From the NCBI GenBank assembly GCA_009778055.1, contig WRKN01000030.1, forward strand, positions 1-16,829: a stretch of DNA of 16,829 nucleotides, in the 5' to 3' direction. Positions 8,183 to 16,021 of this stretch are shown here, piece by piece. Each line of letters starts with the position of its first letter. Position 1 is the first letter of the stretch. The notes beneath the pieces are model-generated. The model saw nothing but the letters and a program-made list of their open reading frames with translations, was not told the origin of the DNA and did no database searches. Both the position numbers and the translations under genes were made by a program. Source of the stretch: Synergistaceae bacterium. Lineage in GTDB: Bacteria; Synergistota; Synergistia; Synergistales; Aminobacteriaceae.

Positions 8183-9910
8183 ATGGCGGAGTCTAAGTCA
8201 GGCAGTTCCGTGTTTACTACGCTGCAAACAATGGGAAGGTCTTTTATGCTGCCCATTGCGCTTTTGCCGATAGCGGGCCTCATGCTCGGATTGGGGGCCG
8301 CGTATCCCCGCATCGTGGAGGTAGCGACTGCCCTTCCCGGCGAAGGCTCGGCGGTTTGGAAGTTCTTCGCGATAATGTCGGACTGCGGCGTAATAGTTTT
8401 CCAGAATTTATCCATTCTGTTTGCTATCGCGGTGGCGATGGCGTTTGCGAAGGCGCAGAAAGAAATAGCGGCGTTTTCGGCAGTCGTCGGATATCTGGCT
8501 ATGTACGCTTCCATGACCGCCATACTGCACCAGTTCTACGGCCTTGGGGGGGGCGACGCTGTTGAGGCGGCAAAAGCAGCGTTTGAGAACACTTATGGAA
8601 AGGGCCTCATCTCAGATCACCTGGGTTTTTCAAACACGATGAACCTGTCAGTGTTTGGCGGTATCGCCATCGGTTCAATTGTAAGCTGGCTGCACAACAA
8701 GTTCTATAAAGTCAACTTCCCGGAGGCTCTTTCCTTCTTTTCCGGAACCAGATTCGTTCCGATTATCTCGGCCGTGGGCGGTATAGTGCTGGGGTTCGTG
8801 TTCTCGTACATCTGGCCGTATTTTGCGGCCTTTATCGCCGGTTTGGGCCAGGGTATCGCCGGGCTGGGAGCTTTTGGGCCGTTCGTTTACGCATATATCT
8901 ACCGCGCGCTCATTCCCCTGGGGCTGCACCACGTGTTTTATCTGCCGTTCTGGCAGACCGCGCTCGGCGGGGCTGCCGATGTGGCGGGACATGCTGTGTA
9001 CGGCGCTCAGAACATCCTGTTCGAGCGGCTGAGTGCCGGTGTTCCCGTTTTCAGCCCTGTTCTCGACGCGGCGGGGAATGTTACCGGCTTGAACCCTGGG
9101 TCGTATTTCTCGGGCTTCTTCCCGATGATGGTGTTCACGTACCCGGTTTTGGCTTACGTAATGTACAAGCACGCAAAGCCTGAGAAAAAGGGCGCGGTGA
9201 AAGGGCTTTTGGTAGGCGCGGCCTTCACCAGCTTTTTGACCGGCATCACGGAGCCTCTGGAGTTTTCGTTCCTTTTCGCAGCGCCTTTCCTGTATTTCGG
9301 CGTCATCTGCGTTATGTTCGGTATTACGTCTTTCCTGGCCAATATCCTGAACTTCGGCGTCGGATTTTCATTTTCGGGCGGCGCGATTGACTTCGTCCTT
9401 CTGGGCATAATTCCGGGCAATGAAATGACCCACTGGGTGCGTATAGTTCCGGTGGGCATAGCGTGCGCCGCGTTCGCGTATTTCGTGTTCGACTGGTACA
9501 TTACGCAATTTAACGTAAAAACTCCGGGACGCGAAGACGAAGAAGGAGTACAACTGATCACCAAAGCGGAATACCTGAAGAGACAGCAGGAGAAGAAAGA
9601 AGCCGGCGGCAAGCCTGCTGCGGGCGAGGGCGCGGGAAAAGTTTCGTCGGAGGACGAGAAGAGCGAAATGATCCTGGAGGGCCTGGGCGGAGTGTCCAAC
9701 GTTGTCTCCCTGGATAGCTGCGCCACAAGGCTGCGCGTGGGAGTCAAGGATTCTTCGATCGTTGACGAGGGTATACTGAAAGCGACGGGATCGCGGGGAT
9801 TCGTTAAGACCGAATCCGGCGTCCAGGTTATCTATGGCGGCGTTGTGGCCAACATTAAGACCAACTTGGACGAATACATCGAGAAAAACGGCATTACTTT
9901 AGGGGAATAG
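8183..9910 (+). CDS. PTS EIICB permease, glucose/maltose/glucoside family
   Basis: The gene encodes 575 residues. The first 450 form a multi-spanning EIIC sugar channel with family marks FMLPIALLPIAGLMLG at the N-terminus, SFFSGTRFVPII (184-195), GLHH (247-250) and GITEPLEF (354-361, with the conserved Glu). A polar Lys/Gly/Glu-rich linker (about 470-500) leads to an EIIB domain with phospho-Cys513 in LDSCATRLRV and the G-x-Q-V-I-Y-G block. No EIIA domain is present in the protein, so EIIA must come from elsewhere. The closest recalled pattern is MalX/PtsG/GlvC, but the substrate cannot be fixed from sequence by eye. The ATG has GAGAGAGGTG eight bases upstream. The gene stands alone, with its own promoter candidate and a strong terminator. 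Confidence 0.9.
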   Translation: MAESKSGSSVFTTLQTMGRSFMLPIALLPIAGLMLGLGAAYPRIVEVATALPGEGSAVWKFFAIMSDCGVIVFQNLSILFAIAVAMAFAKAQKEIAAFSAVVGYLAMYASMTAILHQFYGLGGGDAVEAAKAAFENTYGKGLISDHLGFSNTMNLSVFGGIAIGSIVSWLHNKFYKVNFPEALSFFSGTRFVPIISAVGGIVLGFVFSYIWPYFAAFIAGLGQGIAGLGAFGPFVYAYIYRALIPLGLHHVFYLPFWQTALGGAADVAGHAVYGAQNILFERLSAGVPVFSPVLDAAGNVTGLNPGSYFSGFFPMMVFTYPVLAYVMYKHAKPEKKGAVKGLLVGAAFTSFLTGITEPLEFSFLFAAPFLYFGVICVMFGITSFLANILNFGVGFSFSGGAIDFVLLGIIPGNEMTHWVRIVPVGIACAAFAYFVFDWYITQFNVKTPGREDEEGVQLITKAEYLKRQQEKKEAGGKPAAGEGAGKVSSEDEKSEMILEGLGGVSNVVSLDSCATRLRVGVKDSSIVDEGILKATGSRGFVKTESGVQVIYGGVVANIKTNLDEYIEKNGITLGE

Positions 9911-9932
9911 AATAGAACAAGCGAAGTAAGAA

Positions 9933-9963
9933 AAAAAGGGGCCTGTTGTTTCGGCCCCTTTTT
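9933..9963 (+). terminator. Bidirectional intrinsic terminator between the PTS permease and the resolvase-like gene
   Basis: An 11-base perfect stem, AAAAAGGGGCC (9933-9943) and GGCCCCTTTTT (9953-9963), encloses a 9-base loop. It carries A- and T-tracts on both sides. It ends the plus-strand permease transcript and, read on the minus strand, sits just past the resolvase stop at 9978. Confidence 0.92.
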
Positions 9964-9977
9964 AGCGTATCACGATA

Positions 9978-10610
9978 TCACAAAGCTTTTTCTCTTTCTT
10001 CAGCCGCTCTCTTCAGCTCTTCCTTCCTTTCCTTCACAAAACGCTCGAAGGTGCTTCTTTTGAGGTTCATCTGCGACATGGCCTCTTCGGCGGAAATTAT
10101 TCCGGTGCGCCATCTGTCGTACAGTTCGTTGAACTTTGGCGGCTTGGGTATGCGCGGCCTGCCCATGTGCCTGCCCTGCGCTTTGGCATACGCTATGCCC
10201 TCCGCCTGCCTCCGCTTGATGAGGGCTCGTTCCTGCTGCGCCGCGAAGGATATTATCTGCACGAAAATATCCGAAACGAACGAGCCGCTGATGTCTTCCC
10301 TTTCGACGCTCGTGTCCAGAAGATCCGCGTCCAGCACCTTTATATGGGCGCCCAGCGGGCCGGTGAAGGTCGTCCACTCGTTCAAAATTTCCTGGTAATT
10401 GTACCCGAGCTGACATAGGCTTTTGAGCACCAATACGTCGCCAGGCTGAATGCGGTCCGCCAACTGCTTGAATTTTTCCCTTTCGGCGGGACGGTCCACG
10501 AAAATGTTTCCAGGCGGAATCCCGGCCTCTTTCAATGCCGTCAGTTGAATAGTCGCTTCTTTGTCCCTGCTGCTTTTACGCGCGTAACCGTACTCAATTT
10601 GCGGTGTCAT
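9978..10610 (-). CDS. Resolvase/invertase-family serine recombinase homologue with a degenerate active site
   Basis: The gene encodes 210 residues with the resolvase fold. YGYARKSSRDKEATIQLTAL holds the position of the catalytic Ser (ARKS, Ser14). Then come GDVLVLKSL, the long helix region SFVSDIFVQIISFAAQQERA, and GRHMGRPRIP entering a C-terminal helix-turn-helix (about 160-200, with EEAMSQMNLKRSTFERFVKE). Active members of this family read S-x-DRLGRNYEEIL, whereas this protein reads SLCQLGYNYQEIL. The Asp, Arg and Arg equivalent to gamma-delta Asp67, Arg68 and Arg71 are therefore Cys, Gln and Tyr. The usual Asp-Arg stretch before this block is also shortened. The DNA-binding end looks intact. 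Strand cleavage is unlikely, and a role as a DNA-binding protein or decaying remnant is an inference. The ATG has an excellent site, AGGAGGGGATTAC. No transposon genes flank it. Confidence 0.88.
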   Translation of the reverse strand: MTPQIEYGYARKSSRDKEATIQLTALKEAGIPPGNIFVDRPAEREKFKQLADRIQPGDVLVLKSLCQLGYNYQEILNEWTTFTGPLGAHIKVLDADLLDTSVEREDISGSFVSDIFVQIISFAAQQERALIKRRQAEGIAYAKAQGRHMGRPRIPKPPKFNELYDRWRTGIISAEEAMSQMNLKRSTFERFVKERKEELKRAAEEREKAL

Positions 10611-10664
10611 GTAATCCCCTCCTCCGTATACATAGACCTATTTGGCCGTTTTCTTGAAAAGGAG

Positions 10665-10693
10665 CTTAAACTATAAAGTAGGTTTACAGTCAA
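10665..10693 (-). promoter_or_regulatory. Weak candidate promoter for the resolvase-like gene
   Basis: On the minus strand, TTGACT (10688-10693) is followed 17 bases later by TTTAAG (10665-10670), about 55 bases before the ATG. The -35 matches five of six consensus bases and the -10 four of six. Confidence 0.4.
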
Positions 10694-10712
10694 GAGGGAA
10701 ATTTGAGGGAAA
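10694..10712 (-). repeat. Two direct repeats with an 11-bp period abutting the candidate -35 box
   Basis: GAGGGAAA occurs at 10694-10701 and again at 10705-10712 on the plus strand. The copies are one helical turn apart and lie directly next to TTGACT. They could be an operator or activator site, or chance purine-rich sequence. Confidence 0.5.
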
Positions 10713-10726
10713 GTATTATTTTAATC

Positions 10727-12448
10727 TTATTTCCACTTGTACATGCCGACACGGGTAGCCAGTATGCGCAGTACAAAAACAACCAGCCCTAGGTCTTTTT
10801 TCCATCGGAAAGGCTCCTGGTACAGCCTGAAAAGCCACTCCATCCCCATTTTTTGCATGAGGACAGGCGCTCGCTTCAGGTTTCCCGACAGCACGTCGAA
10901 AGCCCCTCCGACACCTACCGCCAGCACGCTGCCCAAGCGATCCGCATGACGCGCAACCCACTTTTCCTGGCGCGGTATCCCCATCGCCACAAAAAGTATC
11001 CTGGCCCCTGATTTCGCCACAGCGTCAGCCACAGCGGGGTCTTCCGCGTCGAAAAAACCGTCGCGCGCGCCGGCGACCACAAGCCCGGGATAACGCGCCT
11101 CCATGACCTTGGCGCAGGCCAGAGCCGTTTTACCCCTCGACCCCAGAAAATATACCGGCCATCCCTCCGCGGCGGCCATCCGGCACATCTGTTCCGCGAA
11201 GTCTATGCCCGTCACGCGCTCCTGTATCGGCATTCCAAGAAAGCGAAGCCCCCACAAAAGGCCGGCCCCGTCCGACAGAACCATTGCGGATTGCCTCAAA
11301 ATACGGTGGTATCCGGCATCCCGCACGGCTTCTTCCATAGCGAGGGCGTTTACGGTAGACACCAGCTTGATTCCATCAGGCGACAGCAACATTCCCCTTC
11401 CCCTGGCAAGCGCGTAGTTAATAGACACGTTGTCGATATCCACCCCCCACAGACACGGTTTTGAGTACGTAATCGGGCCGCCTCCCAGGCTGGATAAAAG
11501 CGGGAGGACGATGACGAGGAGAACAATTCCCGCGACGGCGCCCCATACCCAGGTTACATAACCTGCCGGGGCCTGCAAAAAAGCGGTAAGGGTTCCCAGC
11601 AGCGCGCAAAGGCCGGCTATCATACGCACGGACGACGGATGGTCGAGTCCGTGCCGTAGCAGCTTACGGTAAAAATGCTCGGTATCGTACACGGATTCCG
11701 ACAAAACGAGGCTTGCCAGGTACAGGGAGGCCGAGGCAAACGGTATGGCAAAAAGCCCGAACGACAGGTAGAGCATGGAGCTGAAAACTATTCCCTTGCT
11801 GCCCCCCATGATGGCCGTCCCTGCCACCAGAACTCCCCACATGGCGGCCATGGACTTGCCCGCCCTTCGATAGAAGTTACTGAAACGGCTCCAGAACGCG
11901 CCAAGCAGAACCAACCCTGAAAAAGAGAGGAAAAACGCGTCTTCCAAAGCGCTCGCGGCAAGCCCCACGGATATGAGCATCAGGGAAAAAGTCACGGCTA
12001 ACATATGGCCGACGAGTCCCGCTATGTGATCCAGTTGCTGAAGGATGACAGGAAAAATGGCGAACCAGAAGGAGGTCACTATTATTGAAGTCCAATACGG
12101 CAGGTAAATGTACCCCTCGTCCATGAAACGGATGAAGCCTATGGTTGGGCCGAAGAACGCGCATAAAACGCCTGTCAGCAGATACCCGGCCCGAATCGGC
12201 TTTTCCGGCCAGAAGTCTTCCGCCAAGCCCACTATCCCCGCGATAAAAGCCGCCCCCACCACAAAACGGGCCTGCGGCGGGCCGAACCAGATGCCCAGCA
12301 ACATCCATACGGCCGTCAGAAGAAGGTCACGCAGATAACCGTATTGACGGGAGTCGAAAAAACTCTTTGCCCCGAACTGCGCCAGCACGGCGAAAAACGC
12401 CGCGCCCACGCAGCCGAGAATCATTGTGAGACTGTAGGAAACGCCCAT
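10727..12448 (-). CDS. Fusion of a membrane WecA/MraY-like domain to a WecG/TagA/CpsF (GT26) glycosyltransferase
   Basis: The gene encodes 573 residues. Residues 1 to about 320 are mostly hydrophobic with roughly ten candidate membrane segments. The order of short motifs recalls polyprenyl-phosphate sugar-1-phosphate transferases: GLAEDFWPEKP (74-84) for the DD motif, LDHIAGLVG (139-147) for the DGxDGLA motif, and DHPSSVR (269-275). Residues about 330-573 are a complete GT26 domain, with SDGAG (Asp393), VTGIDF (412-417), DGFF (463-466), MGIPRQEKW (489-497), GVGGAFDVLSGNLKRAP (511-527) and EWLFRLYQEPFRWKKDLG. GT26 enzymes add N-acetylmannosamine-type sugars to lipid-linked intermediates for surface polymers. 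A membrane acceptor role fits, but the polymer is unknown. It lies 19 bases after ribH, with no clear Shine-Dalgarno before ATG 12448. Met9 is an alternative start that is no better supported. Confidence 0.85.
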   Translation of the reverse strand: MGVSYSLTMILGCVGAAFFAVLAQFGAKSFFDSRQYGYLRDLLLTAVWMLLGIWFGPPQARFVVGAAFIAGIVGLAEDFWPEKPIRAGYLLTGVLCAFFGPTIGFIRFMDEGYIYLPYWTSIIVTSFWFAIFPVILQQLDHIAGLVGHMLAVTFSLMLISVGLAASALEDAFFLSFSGLVLLGAFWSRFSNFYRRAGKSMAAMWGVLVAGTAIMGGSKGIVFSSMLYLSFGLFAIPFASASLYLASLVLSESVYDTEHFYRKLLRHGLDHPSSVRMIAGLCALLGTLTAFLQAPAGYVTWVWGAVAGIVLLVIVLPLLSSLGGGPITYSKPCLWGVDIDNVSINYALARGRGMLLSPDGIKLVSTVNALAMEEAVRDAGYHRILRQSAMVLSDGAGLLWGLRFLGMPIQERVTGIDFAEQMCRMAAAEGWPVYFLGSRGKTALACAKVMEARYPGLVVAGARDGFFDAEDPAVADAVAKSGARILFVAMGIPRQEKWVARHADRLGSVLAVGVGGAFDVLSGNLKRAPVLMQKMGMEWLFRLYQEPFRWKKDLGLVVFVLRILATRVGMYKWK

Positions 12449-12467
12449 AAAAATAAAGTGAGTTCGC

Positions 12468-12935
12468 CTAAACGCGAATGTTTTTTAACAGATTAGCCAT
12501 CTCTATGGCGGCGCAGGCACAGTCCGCTCCCTTGTTCCCGGCTTTGCTGCCGGCGCGGAGGAGGGCCTGCTCCAGGGTGTCGCACGTGAGGACGCCGAAT
12601 ACCACCGGAACCCTGTGCTCCATCCCCACGTGGGCCAGCCCTTTGGACATCTCCGCCGCCACGTAGTCGAAGTGCGGAGTGTCCCCGCGAATGACGGCCC
12701 CAACGGCAATTATCGCGTCATACTTACCGGAAAGGGCCAGTTCTTTCGCCGTAAGCGGCAGCTCCCACGCCCCCGGCGTCCAGTAAACATCCACCGCGTT
12801 ATGCGAAACGTCGTGACGAAAAAGCGCGTCCTTCGCTCCCTCAAGGAGCTTGCCCGATATCAGCTCGTTGAACCTGGACACCACAATGGCGACCGAAAGC
12901 CCGGTTCCTATAAGTTTACCTTCCACAACACGCAT
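12468..12935 (-). CDS. ribH: 6,7-dimethyl-8-ribityllumazine synthase
   Basis: The gene encodes 155 residues, the normal length. The enzyme condenses 5-amino-6-ribitylaminouracil with 3,4-dihydroxy-2-butanone 4-phosphate to give lumazine, the penultimate riboflavin step, usually as an icosahedral or pentameric assembly. The landmarks are VSRFNELISGKLLEGA, VYWTPGAWELP (substrate-binding), AVGAVIRGDTPHFDYVA (with the phosphate-binding GDT and catalytic His) and VVFGVLTCDTLEQAL. ATG 12935 has GAGGGGATGGCAC upstream. It lies 31 bases after ribBA and 19 bases before the glycosyltransferase gene, and is the last biosynthetic gene of the rib operon. Confidence 0.96.
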   Translation of the reverse strand: MRVVEGKLIGTGLSVAIVVSRFNELISGKLLEGAKDALFRHDVSHNAVDVYWTPGAWELPLTAKELALSGKYDAIIAVGAVIRGDTPHFDYVAAEMSKGLAHVGMEHRVPVVFGVLTCDTLEQALLRAGSKAGNKGADCACAAIEMANLLKNIRV

Positions 12936-12966
12936 GTGCCATCCCCTCGCTTGTTCCGTATTAGAA

Positions 12967-14238
12967 TTACATCAAATGCCCCATTCTACTTTCTTTAGTG
13001 TCCATATAACCCTTGTTGAACTCGTTTGGCTCGATCACCAGGGGAACCCTGCCCGTTATCTCTATGCCGTGCCCCTCCAGCCCGATGATTTTCTGCGGAT
13101 TGTTGGTTAGAAGACGTATTTTTTTCAGCCCCAGATCCGACAGTATCTGAGCCCCGGTTCCGTAGTCGCGCAGGTCGGGCGCGTAGCCCAGGGCCAGGTT
13201 GGCGTCCACCGTGTCCATGCCCTCTTCCTGCAGCTTATAAGCCCTCAGCTTGTCGGCAATGCCTATGCCGCGCCCCTCCTGACGCATGTAGAGCAGCACT
13301 CCCGCGCCCTCGCTTTCAATCATCGACATGGCGGCGTGAAGCTGGCTTCCGCAGTCGCATCGCATCGAGCCGAAAACGTCTCCCGTCAGGCACTCGCTGT
13401 GTACGCGGACGAGTACGTCGCCGGCGGAGGCGAGGTCGCCTTTGACCAGCGCTATATGCGTACGGCCGTCGTCATCAAGTTTGCTACGATAGGCGTAGGC
13501 CCTGAAATGGCCGAAGTCAGTGGGCAGGTTCACGTCAACTATCATTTCGACCAATTTCTCGCGGATACCGCGCCAGGCTATAAGATCCTTCACGGTTATC
13601 AGCCTGAATTCGTGCCGCGCCGCGAAGGTCACGAGATCCGGCAGGCGGGCCATGGAACCGTCCTCTTTCATAATCTCGCATATCACGCCGGCCGGGGGCA
13701 GACCGGCCAAACGCGCCAAGTCCACCGCGGCCTCGGTGTGTCCCGCGCGTTTCAGCACCCCGCCGCTTCTGGCCGCCAGCGGGAACATGTGCCCCGGACG
13801 GTAAAAGTCGTCCGCCTTCGCGTCCGCGGACGCGAGAAGCCGCGCTGTCGCGGCGCGTTCTTCCGCCGAAATGCCGGTCGTTATGCCTTTTATGGCGTCC
13901 ACGGAGACAAGGAAAGCCGTCCCGTGACGATCCGTGCCCTTTGAAGTCATCGGGGACAAATCCAGGCGCTTTGCCGCCTCCTCGGTAATCGGCGCGCAGA
14001 TCAGTCCGCGCGCATGGCGGGCCATGAAATTTACCGCCTCCGCCGTGGCGTGCGCGGCGGCCATGACAAGGTCGCCTTCGTTTTCCCGCGACTCGTCATC
14101 CACGACCACGACCATCCGCCCGCGGGCTATGTCCTCTATGGCATCTTCTATGGCGGAAAATGCCGTGTTTCCCGCTTTTTCATTTTTTATATTTTTTTCA
14201 TTTTTTTTATTTTTTTCATTACCCATAACCAAGCTCAC
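12967..14238 (-). CDS. ribBA: Bifunctional 3,4-dihydroxy-2-butanone 4-phosphate synthase / GTP cyclohydrolase II
   Basis: The RibB half (about residues 25-220) shows DDESRENEGDLVMAA, TDRHGTAFLVSVDA, FYRPGHMFPLAA and RAGHTEAAVDLARLAG. It makes the four-carbon unit from ribulose 5-phosphate. The RibA half shows HSECLTGDVFGSMRCDCGSQ (the three zinc cysteines), MRQEGRGIG and LLTNNPQKIIGLEGHG. It opens GTP. I chose GTG 14238 because minus-strand GAGGGG lies four bases upstream. TTG 14250 and ATG 14226 are in the same frame and also possible, the last overlapping the ribE stop as ATGGGTAA. Between start and RibB domain lies an unusual Asn/Lys/Glu repeat coded by long A-runs. Both catalytic halves are intact. 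Confidence 0.94.
   Translation of the reverse strand: MSLVMGNEKNKKNEKNIKNEKAGNTAFSAIEDAIEDIARGRMVVVVDDESRENEGDLVMAAAHATAEAVNFMARHARGLICAPITEEAAKRLDLSPMTSKGTDRHGTAFLVSVDAIKGITTGISAEERAATARLLASADAKADDFYRPGHMFPLAARSGGVLKRAGHTEAAVDLARLAGLPPAGVICEIMKEDGSMARLPDLVTFAARHEFRLITVKDLIAWRGIREKLVEMIVDVNLPTDFGHFRAYAYRSKLDDDGRTHIALVKGDLASAGDVLVRVHSECLTGDVFGSMRCDCGSQLHAAMSMIESEGAGVLLYMRQEGRGIGIADKLRAYKLQEEGMDTVDANLALGYAPDLRDYGTGAQILSDLGLKKIRLLTNNPQKIIGLEGHGIEITGRVPLVIEPNEFNKGYMDTKESRMGHLM
14176..14220 (-). repeat. A-rich tandem repeat at the 5' end of ribBA
   Basis: Plus-strand units at 14181-14198 and 14199-14216 are 18 bases each and differ at one position. The block contains T-runs of 5, 6, 7, 8 and 7. 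On the coding strand it gives A-runs translated as NEKNKK then NEKNIK then NEK. The 18-base unit keeps the frame, but single-base slippage in the runs would not. Confidence 0.85.
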
Positions 14239-14875
14239 ACAACCCCTCAAGCGTTAACGCGGCGGAGGCAGCTCCCCTGTCGGGGACTCCCCTCTTTAGC
14301 AAACGTTCCACGTACTTTCCTACTATATCCGTCTCTATGTTTACCGCGTCTCCGGGTTTCAGCAGCCCCAGCGTGCTGTTTTCCAAAGTAACCGGTATCA
14401 GCCCCACCGAAAAAGAGTCTTTTTCGGCGTCTATCACCGTCAGGCTGACCCCGTCCACCGCTATTGAACCCTTGCCGACGATATGACGCGTCAAACTCTC
14501 CGGCGCGCGAAACCACGCCGTTTTGGTGTCGGGCGGGCCTTTAAGTTTTTCCAGCGCGGCCGTCCCGTCCACGTGCCCAAGCACAAGATGACCCTCCAGG
14601 CGGCCGTCCAGCCTCATGGCGCGCTCGAGGTTTACCCGGCTCCCTCTGGTCAGCCCTGAGAAGCGCGTCCTGGCGTACGTCTCCGGCATCATCTCCACGG
14701 CAAACACGCCGCCCCCGGCGCTGACGACCGTCAGGCACGCGCCGCAGACCGCCACGGACTGGCCGAACTTAAGCTCCGGGGCAATTGCCGGACATTCTAC
14801 GGAGAGGCGGAAAACGCTCTCTGTTTTACTGAAATCGCGCACAGTCCCGACCGCCTCTACAAGGCCGGTGAACAT
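14219..14875 (-). CDS. ribE: Riboflavin synthase, alpha chain
   Basis: The gene encodes 218 residues with the two tandem lumazine-binding barrels of riboflavin synthase. The first starts at MFTGLVEAVGTV and includes ACLTVV and METYARTRF-like MPETYARTRF. The second includes GRLEGHLVLGHVDG, GSIAVDGVSLTV and FSVGLIPVTLENSTL. The enzyme dismutates two lumazines into riboflavin and its pyrimidine precursor. ATG 14875 overlaps the ribD end by 19 bases and has GGAGGGG eight bases upstream, itself inside ribD, so translation is coupled. The final residues run past the usual end of the second barrel, with a tail of about 20 residues rich in Ala/Leu. The gene is called ribE here, in the Bacillus sense. 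Confidence 0.95.
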   Translation of the reverse strand: MFTGLVEAVGTVRDFSKTESVFRLSVECPAIAPELKFGQSVAVCGACLTVVSAGGGVFAVEMMPETYARTRFSGLTRGSRVNLERAMRLDGRLEGHLVLGHVDGTAALEKLKGPPDTKTAWFRAPESLTRHIVGKGSIAVDGVSLTVIDAEKDSFSVGLIPVTLENSTLGLLKPGDAVNIETDIVGKYVERLLKRGVPDRGAASAALTLEGLCELGYG

Positions 14876-15999
14876 CGGAAAATCCCCTCCACAAGCATAT
14901 CGCCGCCCACCCGGCGCGAGCGTACGTCCCTCAGCTTCACAACGCCCCCCATGAAATCGAAGTTAAGCCCGCTTCCCAGCCCCGGGCCTTCGCCCATGAC
15001 CGACGGCGCGGTAAAAAGGGCAAGCGAATCACACAGCCCGGCTTCCATTAACGCCGAAAGAACCTCAGGCCCGCCCTCCGCCATGAGCGAACAAACGCCA
15101 CGCTCCGCTATGACCGTCAGCGCGGCGTGAAGGTCAACCCGCCCGTTTTTGCCGGGAGGCAGAATACAAACCTCCGCGCCGGCATCCTCCAACGCTTTTT
15201 TTCTGCCGGCGTCGCCGCCGCACGCCAAAACAAGACATCCGCCTCTCAGGACGCGGGCGGAAGGAGGCAGCGAAAGCCTGGTATCCAATATTATGCGTAA
15301 AGGCGATTTACCGCAAGCGCGCCGCGTCGTAAGTTCCGGGTCGTCGGCTAACGCCGTCCCCACCCCGACGAGGATTCCGTCATGCTCGGCGCGCATGAGG
15401 TGCGTCAGGTTCTGCGCCCATTCTCCGGTTATGCCCCTCAAAGCGGAGGACTGCCCTGGAACAGCGGACGCTTGCGCCTCGGAACTCAGCGCCATCCTTC
15501 CGTCCAAACTTGCCGCGGCTTTCAGGGTAACCCAAGGGCGGTTCAAGGTATGACGCCTGAAAAAACCGCGGTTCAGCCACTTACATTCTTTCTCAAGGCA
15601 CGACACGACAACCTCGGCCCCCGCCTCCCTCAGAATTCCGAAACCTCCGCCCCTCACCTTTGGGTTGGGGTCTTCCGAGCCGGCAACCACGCGGGCTATG
15701 CCCTCCTTCACCAGACGCCCGGCGCATGGCGGCGTTTTGCCGAAGTGGGAACACGGCTCCAGCGTGACGTACGCGGTAGCCCCCCGGACGTCCTCGCCGC
15801 GCCTGGCGGCGTCGTCCAATGCCTCGACTTCGGCATGAGGCGCGCCGTGCGCGGTGTGATACCCTTCCCCCACGACGCTGTCCTCCCTCACCAAAACACA
15901 CCCCACCCTCGGGTTGGGACTCGCCGCGTCCGTACCTCTCCAAGCGAGGGACAGCGCGCGTCTCATATAGTATTCGTCAATCTTGAGCTTTGAAACCAT
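14857..15999 (-). CDS. ribD: Bifunctional riboflavin deaminase/reductase
   Basis: The gene encodes 380 residues. The deaminase half has HAEVEAL (His55, Glu57) and EPCSHFGKTPPCA (Cys83, Cys92), the zinc and proton-shuttle residues. The reductase half starts about residue 155 with WVTLKAAASLDGRMAL, then GILVGVGTALADDPELTTR and the NADPH-binding GGPEVLSALMEAGLCD. It performs the deamination and side-chain reduction that follow GTP cyclohydrolase II. ATG 15999 puts the conserved DEYYM eight residues in, as in other RibD proteins. The Shine-Dalgarno for this ATG is weak (GAAGAGCGAG), while a perfect AGGAGG further upstream faces an out-of-frame ATG. This is the first gene of the operon ribD-ribE-ribBA-ribH. 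Confidence 0.95.
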   Translation of the reverse strand: MVSKLKIDEYYMRRALSLAWRGTDAASPNPRVGCVLVREDSVVGEGYHTAHGAPHAEVEALDDAARRGEDVRGATAYVTLEPCSHFGKTPPCAGRLVKEGIARVVAGSEDPNPKVRGGGFGILREAGAEVVVSCLEKECKWLNRGFFRRHTLNRPWVTLKAAASLDGRMALSSEAQASAVPGQSSALRGITGEWAQNLTHLMRAEHDGILVGVGTALADDPELTTRRACGKSPLRIILDTRLSLPPSARVLRGGCLVLACGGDAGRKKALEDAGAEVCILPPGKNGRVDLHAALTVIAERGVCSLMAEGGPEVLSALMEAGLCDSLALFTAPSVMGEGPGLGSGLNFDFMGGVVKLRDVRSRRVGGDMLVEGIFRCSPAL

Positions 16000-16012
16000 T
16001 CTCGCTCTTCAT
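15977..16012 (-). CDS. Possible 11-codon leader ORF overlapping the ribD start
   Basis: On the minus strand, AGGAGG (16022-16027) lies nine bases before ATG 16012. The frame reads MKSENGFKAQD then TGA (15977-15979). It is shifted one base relative to ribD and overlaps the first seven ribD codons. It may be a leader peptide coupling translation to ribD, or the trace of a one-base error that has separated ribD from its true start. The peptide itself has no recognisable function. Confidence 0.35.
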   Translation of the reverse strand: MKSENGFKAQD

Positions 16013-16021
16013 TTGTACGCG

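Noticed and set aside
9946..10398. Plus-strand open frame of about 150 codons opposite the resolvase-like gene
   Set aside because: It is antisense to a gene with clear family motifs, starts inside the terminator and shows no protein motif of its own.
9933..10720. Transposon or integrated element around the resolvase-like gene
   Set aside because: No transposase, terminal inverted repeats or target duplication could be seen, and the flanking operons look intact.
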